32,140 bases of DNA from Kiritimatiellia bacterium (GTDB taxonomy: Bacteria > Verrucomicrobiota > Kiritimatiellia > RFP12 > UBA1067), in the NCBI GenBank assembly GCA_016296065.1, contig JAEDKA010000044.1, positions 1 to 32,140 on the forward strand, written 5' to 3'. The translations under genes and the position numbers were made by a program. The notes under the pieces were generated by a model, which did not search any database, was not told where the DNA came from, and worked only from the letters and a program-made list of their open reading frames with translations. This document shows, piece by piece, positions 30,401 to 32,140 of the stretch (within the stretch, counting starts at the first letter, position 1; every line of letters begins with the position of its first letter).

Positions 30401-31986
30401 CAGGCCGTGACGGGCTGCGAGTGGTTGGCAAGCCAGGCGCCCTTGTGGTCGGCGGTGCACCACGGCGGATCGCCGGGCGAGTAGATGGAGAACTCGTAGA
30501 CGGGGGTGATCTTCGCGTGGGTGAGTCCGCGCGCGAAGTAGGTCCCTGGCGTGACGGGGCTTTCGGGGACGTTGTAGAGTCCGTGCTCCGCGGCGTCGTG
30601 GTCGCGTCCGAGGTCGTCCGTCGCGTCCCAGTAGATTGTGTTCTTGCCCTTCTTGAACGGCGTGTCCGAGACGAGGTTCTTTACGCGGTTGCCCTTGTCG
30701 TCCTCTATGACGACGGTGGCGAATCCGTCATACGGCATTTCGAAGGTGATCGGAACAAGCCCCTTGACGGCCTCCGCCTTCGCGGCTGCCTCGGCCTTGC
30801 GCGCCGCGGCCTTGAGCTCCTTGACCTTGGGGTCGAGCGACTTCGCGAGGACGAAGAGTCCGTTGAGGAACACCTTCTTCCCTCCGTCTGACGAGCCCTC
30901 GACGTGCGGATGCTCCCAGTACTCGTAGACGACGCCTTCCTTGCGTCCGAACGCCGTCACTATCGGCGCGGTGATCTTCAGCTTGAGCCCGCGAGTGACG
31001 ACCGTCTCGCCGAGGTCGACCCAGGCCGCGGTGAAGGACTGCGGATACATGCAGCGAAGGCCCGACACCTTCTTGACGAGCTTCCACTGAGAAGGCTTTG
31101 CGTCGTTCGGCGCGGTCTTCGCGGGCGCGGTGCAGACGTATATCTCGACGTCGGTGAAGCCGGGCATGTTGAAGCCGACGCCCTGGAACGCGACGGGGGA
31201 CGGCCAGGTGGCGACGATCTCCTGCGGGTTCTCGGGCGAGACGGGCTTGTCGGAGAATCCGTTCCAGCGGTCCCATCCGATCATGCTGCGGTTGACCATC
31301 TTGGGAAGCTCGCGCTCGTCGCTCGTCGCCTTGAACGACGCCATGCGCGCAATGTCCTCGACGCGCTCGGGGAAGATGTATATGCCGTCGACGGTGGCGC
31401 GGCGTCCGCCCTGCCACGATGAGCCCGACGTCTCGCCCAGGTCTTCGGAGAGCCTCAGCGCGCGCGTCTTCGTCCCGACGGGGAACGCCCAGAACGACAT
31501 CTCCTTCTCGCTGACGTCCTTCGAGCCGCGTCCGTCGGCGAGGATGCGCACGCCCGAGATCCACTGCGAGTCGTCGGCGAGATCGCCCGGATAGGCGGCG
31601 TCGGGCTTGAGGACGGAGGGTTTCGTGCCGCCGTGGGCGCTGAACACGGTGCCGACATCGACCGGCTCCTTGAAGGCGTAGCGCATGTGCCTCACGCCGC
31701 TCTTGGGCGAGACGCCGTACTGTATGCCGCCGCTCGAGCCCTCGCCCTTCCTGACGAGCGGATTGAGCACGGTCCACGCGGGCTCGAATCCGCTCTCCAC
31801 GCCGTCGGTGAGCTGCTTGCAGTTGGTGAGGTCCACGTTCTCCCACATCACGGGCGTCTCGAACATCCCGCGCCACTTGTGCGAAAGGTCCTTCATGACC
31901 GTTACGCCGTCCGCGCGCTTTTCGACGGCCACGGGGTCTGCGGAGACCGCCGCCGCGAGGATTGCAACCGCTGTCAGTATGTACAT
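27436..31986 (-). CDS. Very large secreted NHL-repeat protein with FlgD-like Ig and CBM9-like C-terminus
   Basis: 1516 residues from ATG 31986 (MYILTAVAILAAAVSADPVA), with GGAGAGGACAGG upstream; 38 codons further to 32100 span the promoter and are rejected. Signal peptide 1-16. About 20-365 is beta-rich (WAFPVGTKTRALRLSEDLGE, FQGVGFNMPGFTDVEIYVC), possibly discoidin-like. A charged helical linker (KELKAAARKAEAAAKAEAVK) precedes a FlgD-like Ig segment, about 412-490 (FEMPYDGFATVVIEDDKGNR, WDATDDLGR). NHL-type propeller repeats lie at about 685-815 (GGVAFGRDGTLFAVGDGKVV, PTGLAIGADGTIYVTDHGSS, CGLALDEKGRLWVTEND). About 1286-1516 is CBM9/DOMON-like (APKLDGDLSDWDAATFVSI, ending YWSNKATAIVSDVPSEAALA). 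This architecture is typical of large exported glycan-associated proteins of PVC bacteria. No catalytic residues seen; role unknown. Confidence 0.88.
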   Translation of the reverse strand: MYILTAVAILAAAVSADPVAVEKRADGVTVMKDLSHKWRGMFETPVMWENVDLTNCKQLTDGVESGFEPAWTVLNPLVRKGEGSSGGIQYGVSPKSGVRHMRYAFKEPVDVGTVFSAHGGTKPSVLKPDAAYPGDLADDSQWISGVRILADGRGSKDVSEKEMSFWAFPVGTKTRALRLSEDLGETSGSSWQGGRRATVDGIYIFPERVEDIARMASFKATSDERELPKMVNRSMIGWDRWNGFSDKPVSPENPQEIVATWPSPVAFQGVGFNMPGFTDVEIYVCTAPAKTAPNDAKPSQWKLVKKVSGLRCMYPQSFTAAWVDLGETVVTRGLKLKITAPIVTAFGRKEGVVYEYWEHPHVEGSSDGGKKVFLNGLFVLAKSLDPKVKELKAAARKAEAAAKAEAVKGLVPITFEMPYDGFATVVIEDDKGNRVKNLVSDTPFKKGKNTIYWDATDDLGRDHDAAEHGLYNVPESPVTPGTYFARGLTHAKITPVYEFSIYSPGDPPWCTADHKGAWLANHSQPVTACYLPARGKREKGVVALGANITEGPDGLIFVNPDTGVKEGGIKWIGGAWTGANCLAVDTAEGRCARHDYYVGSICWDGHGGYEFRLTALKEDGNEERLALMPLKATDEHGGKPFITGGLAAFGGKVVVALTPHDKLVVYDMPAEPPKELLKPSKEIPLKAPGGVAFGRDGTLFAVGDGKVVKVDLASGVSTPVVASGLEDPTGLAIGADGTIYVTDHGSSQQVKVFSSDGRLQRAIGKAGACASGKYDPLHMNHPCGLALDEKGRLWVTENDFLPKRTSVWNPKTGAFERAFYGPAKYGAGGTFDTRDETLFYYDEGNGLMEFKVDWKSGESKLARVLLRGDSDSDVQQFATPTKNFAPPQRTIYLPATSVPKGVETVKGEDGKTYRKLLSNSFNAEPTGGTPVAVLCGIKDDRLVPVAAVGHTSMNSSYEGNYSPDLTNSVFDAKWDALIAAGHRGRHGYRYPPALFLWSDLNENGRYEPDEVELIPGEGWGVAFQDDGSITCCVLMDGQYTASTPTNNPAIIIRPSRITASGAPIYDGSKREVVYYGASRSPSTGGNQMLVDSEGNAISTVGVCPLPNYSITGGSNGKPTWSYPNLWPGLHAGHTAPIPDTPGRVTAATRLMGDFIRPIGSKVKPLVGVNGNHGDFYLFTSDGLFAATVFEDARKGKRWDMPSVRRGMDMTGISPCDEHFWPTLNQTKRGTYVVAGKDSSSVVRLDGLDTLRPIARQKLVVTAKTLADIQKRRDANEAARRLREGTGTLQLALGAAPKLDGDLSDWDAATFVSIEKRGVGAYFNADNKPYDISGALRATKTDLYAAWRTEGVNALAKNSGENSECLFKTGGALDVMLSVEGYGNMRILAAMVDGKPKAMLYMPSVPGTPQDRRVKFSSPVSSIFFDKVEDITDKVELAAGKDQKGWEANYELRIPLSLLKLKPLRGKKMKGDIGVLRGQNGATVARVYWSNKATAIVSDVPSEAALAPQNWGDIEMK

Positions 31987-32024
31987 TTTCCTGTCCTCTC
32001 CCTGGAGATTGACTTTACGGTACA

Positions 32025-32033
32025 ATTCTACCA
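32025..32033 (-). promoter_or_regulatory. Extended -10 of the 1516-residue gene
   Basis: TGGTAGAAT on the minus strand, about 40 bases before ATG 31986. The leader contains the ribosome-binding stretch GGAGAGG. No good -35. Confidence 0.5.
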
Positions 32034-32052
32034 CACGGCGCGCGAAGCCGCA

Positions 32053-32070
32053 CCCCCCACGAACGGGGGG
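32053..32070. repeat. G/C hairpin, second copy
   Basis: CCCCCC, loop ACGAAC, GGGGGG. Resembles 27406-27423 and stands in the same position relative to a promoter. No gene is seen from here to the window end at 32140. Confidence 0.6.
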
Positions 32071-32140
32071 GACGGCCCCTCGCCGCCAGGGTTTACGCAT
32101 TTGAACTTACGCGCGTCAGGCGGCATGGTCTCTGGCTGTG

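Noticed and set aside
28588..30891. 767-codon plus-strand frame
   Set aside because: Antisense to the NHL-repeat protein; rich in Arg, Glu and Val as expected from a mirrored GC-rich gene.

Overview
The window looks like a chromosomal segment from a GC-rich anaerobic bacterium, probably of the PVC superphylum (Kiritimatiellota, Verrucomicrobiota or Lentisphaerota). This is inference from gene content: GH97 and sialate O-acetylesterase enzymes, large secreted glycine-rich proteins, a DUF5009-type acyltransferase and an AAA-ATPase-like/PD-(D/E)XK protein. No rRNA, tRNA or CRISPR array was recognised. Almost every gene is on the minus strand; the clear exception is the membrane acyltransferase at 14.5-15.6 kb.

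Region 1 (1-8.3 kb) is visibly more AT-rich than the rest and looks like an accessory island. Read in the direction of transcription (right to left) it holds a secreted leucine-rich-repeat protein, three small membrane proteins, the broken 5' end of folP (dihydropteroate synthase), two large and two small secreted or lipid-anchored proteins of unknown function, an RHS-repeat fragment, two paralogous signal-anchored small proteins (one with an in-frame stop), and an ORF6N protein fused to a truncated phospholipase-D-like tail. Leader sequences and short DNA blocks recur between these genes. Together with the RHS fragment this resembles a decayed polymorphic-toxin/immunity or surface-protein cassette locus, although no toxin domain can be shown.

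Region 2 (8.4-15.6 kb) is GC-rich and mostly concerns carbohydrate handling. It encodes a GH97 glycosidase followed by a coupled GGQ release-factor-like protein, a sialate O-acetylesterase-like SGNH enzyme, a secreted purple-acid-phosphatase-like metallophosphoesterase, and a divergent polytopic DUF5009/HGSNAT-like protein. The GH97 and esterase genes carry closely similar 31-bp promoter elements, which suggests joint regulation.

Region 3 (15.6-27.4 kb) holds three secreted surface proteins. Two are glycine-rich paralogues sharing an identical 209-bp stretch and a common terminator/promoter cassette; the third has PA14-like, InlB-like and PKD-like parts. Two of the three end in Phe-x-Val-Arg-Ile-Arg and the third in a weaker version. 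An ATPase/nuclease gene lies among them, and directly after its stop codon, in the same frame, is an orphan copy of this tail. A candidate 256-bp inverted-repeat element and a 23-bp-phased palindrome array lie between or beside the genes.

Region 4 (27.4-32.1 kb) is one 1516-residue secreted NHL-propeller protein with a FlgD-like Ig segment and a CBM9-like C-terminus. Promoters in the window repeatedly show an extended -10 of the form TGNTAYAAT, and two genes appear to be transcribed as leaderless mRNAs.
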